From Gemmatimonadota bacterium (GTDB taxonomy: Bacteria > Gemmatimonadota > Gemmatimonadetes > Longimicrobiales > UBA6960), in contig JAHWKH010000099.1 of the NCBI GenBank assembly GCA_019347995.1, positions 1 through 7,732 on the forward strand: a DNA stretch of 7,732 nucleotides, given 5' to 3'. The position numbers and the translations under genes are program-made. Each line of letters opens with the position of its first letter. The first letter of the stretch is position 1. The notes under the pieces are model-generated. The model saw only the letters and a program-made list of their open reading frames with translations, was not told where the DNA came from and made no database searches. Positions 6,803 to 7,732 of this stretch are shown piece by piece.

Positions 6803-7732
6803 GGCCGCCTCCGCCGCCGCGCGAACTCCCGGGCCCAGTACGTGATGACCACGTCGGCGCCCGCCCGGGCGATGGAGAGGAGCGCCTCCTCCATGGCCCG
6901 CTCCAGGTCGAGCCAGCCCCGCTCCGACGCCGCCACGATGGCGGCGTACTCGCCCGAGACGTGGTAGGCCGCCACCGGCCAGCCCGTCTCGTCCTTCACC
7001 CGGCGCACGATGTCCAGATAGGCCAGCGCGGGCTTCACCATGACGATGTCGGCGCCCTCGTCGATGTCGGCCCACACCTCGCGCAGCGCCTCCTCGGCGT
7101 TGGCCGGGTCCATCTGGTAGCCGCGGCGGTCACCGAAGGAGGGCGTCGAGCCGGCGGCGTCCCGGAAGGGCCCGTAGAAGGCCGACGCGTACTTGGCGGC
7201 GTAGCTCATGATGGCCACCCCGGCGTGGCCGGTGCCGTCCAGCGCCTCGCGGATGGCGCCCACGCGGCCGTCCATCATGTCGGAGGGCGCCACCAGGTCG
7301 GCGCCGGCGTCGGCGTGGCTCACGGCGGCCCGGGCCAGCAGCTCCAGGGTGGCGTCGTTGTCCACCTCGCCGTCGCGCAGCACGCCGCAGTGGCCGTGGG
7401 AGGTGTACTCGCACAGGCACACGTCGGCGATGACCAGGAGGTCGGGATGCTCTTCCTTCAGGCGCCGCACGGCCCGCTGGACGATCCCGTCCTCGGCGTA
7501 CGCGCCGCTGGCCTCCTCGTCCTTGTGGCCGGGGATCCCGAAGAGGATCACGCCGCCCAGGCCGAGCACGGACGCCTCCTCGGCGTCCCGGGCCAGCTCG
7601 TCCACCGAGGTGCGGTGGACCCCCGGCATGGAGGCGACCGGCTCCCGGATCCCCTCGCCCTCCACCACGAAGAGGGGGAGGACGAGCTGGGCGGGGTGCA
7701 GGTGCGCCTCCCGGGCCAGGGCGCGGAGCGCC
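6799..7732 (-). CDS. hemB: Porphobilinogen synthase (delta-aminolevulinic acid dehydratase), 5' partial
   Basis: This enzyme condenses two 5-aminolevulinate molecules into porphobilinogen, the first common step of tetrapyrrole synthesis, in the cytoplasm. The frame is open to the right edge and 310 residues are visible. The first lines (LREA-like start, then [12 protein letters not shown] and SMPGVHR) match the family N-terminus, so only roughly 10-20 residues should be missing; the GTG at 7668 is internal. The zinc-site motif [14 protein letters not shown] has three cysteines (visible residues 105, 107 and 115), marking the zinc-dependent type. Lys180 ([14 protein letters not shown]) and Lys233 ([11 protein letters not shown]) match the two active-site lysines (E. 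coli Lys195 and Lys247). YHVSGEYA and the final [10 protein letters not shown] are also typical. The TGA overlaps the wecB GTG. Nothing appears broken. What lies upstream, and whether other hem genes are there, is out of view. Confidence 0.96.
   Translation of the reverse strand, partial: ALRALAREAHLHPAQLVLPLFVVEGEGIREPVASMPGVHRTSVDELARDAEEASVLGLGGVILFGIPGHKDEEASGAYAEDGIVQRAVRRLKEEHPDLLVIADVCLCEYTSHGHCGVLRDGEVDNDATLELLARAAVSHADAGADLVAPSDMMDGRVGAIREALDGTGHAGVAIMSYAAKYASAFYGPFRDAAGSTPSFGDRRGYQMDPANAEEALREVWADIDEGADIVMVKPALAYLDIVRRVKDETGWPVAAYHVSGEYAAIVAASERGWLDLERAMEEALLSIARAGADVVITYWAREFARRRRRP
6808..6812 (-). promoter_or_regulatory. Ribosome binding site of wecB
   Basis: On the minus strand this reads GGAGG, 5 bases before the GTG at 6802 and inside the last hemB codons. 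Together with the GTGA stop/start overlap it fixes the wecB start and predicts coupling to hemB translation. Confidence 0.65.

Noticed and set aside
7666..7668. GTG at 7668 as the start of hemB
   Set aside because: Upstream codons to the window edge continue the HemB N-terminus (LVLPLF before VVEGEG), so the gene runs off the window.
1..7732. tRNA, rRNA, CRISPR, insertion sequence or phage features
   Set aside because: Coding genes fill nearly all the window. No repeated spacers, transposase motifs, terminal repeats or tRNA-like cloverleaf were seen.

Overview
This is a very GC-rich window (about 70% or more by eye) from a bacterial chromosome. It holds seven protein-coding genes with almost no non-coding DNA. 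Six genes lie on the minus strand as one tightly packed cluster, transcribed from the right edge toward position 434. The seventh, on the plus strand, enters from the left edge and ends 21 bases from the cluster's last gene. The organism cannot be named from this sequence. The GC content, the frequent GTG starts and the zinc-type HemB would fit Actinomycetota, Gemmatimonadota or a high-GC Firmicute or Chloroflexota lineage.

Layout, in the direction of minus-strand transcription: (1) hemB, porphobilinogen synthase, 7732-6799, N-terminus outside the window. (2) wecB-type UDP-GlcNAc 2-epimerase, 6802-5672. (3) A short-chain NAD-dependent sugar-nucleotide epimerase/dehydratase with an inserted CxxC...CxxC zinc-ribbon-like segment, 5670-4507. 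(4) A 494-residue protein resembling GT-B / CDP-glycerol glycerophosphotransferase-like proteins, 4510-3026. (5) A GT4-like glycosyltransferase, 2988-1828. (6) A CapK/phenylacetate-CoA-ligase-like adenylate-forming enzyme, 1825-434. Four of the five internal junctions overlap by 4 bases (GTGA or ATGA) or are separated by only 1-2 bases. The exception is a 37-base gap between genes 4 and 5. On the plus strand, positions 1-412 encode the C-terminal end of an asparagine-synthetase-family protein.

Genes 2-6 read as part of a surface-polysaccharide locus: two genes supply or remodel nucleotide sugars, two probably transfer sugar or polyol-phosphate units, and one adenylates a carboxylic acid, possibly to decorate the glycan. 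The asparagine-synthetase-like neighbour is also a common member of such loci, where it may amidate a sugar acid or a peptide. The odd member is hemB, a housekeeping heme gene whose stop codon overlaps the wecB start. No flippase, polymerase, initiating phosphoglycosyltransferase or UDP-ManNAc dehydrogenase is visible, so the locus probably extends beyond the window.

I found no RNA genes, mobile elements, CRISPR arrays or long repeats. The cluster promoter must lie beyond the right edge or further upstream. No clearly new type of system is visible. The points most worth a second look are the hemB-wecB coupling, the poorly characterised 494-residue transferase and the CapK-like activating enzyme.
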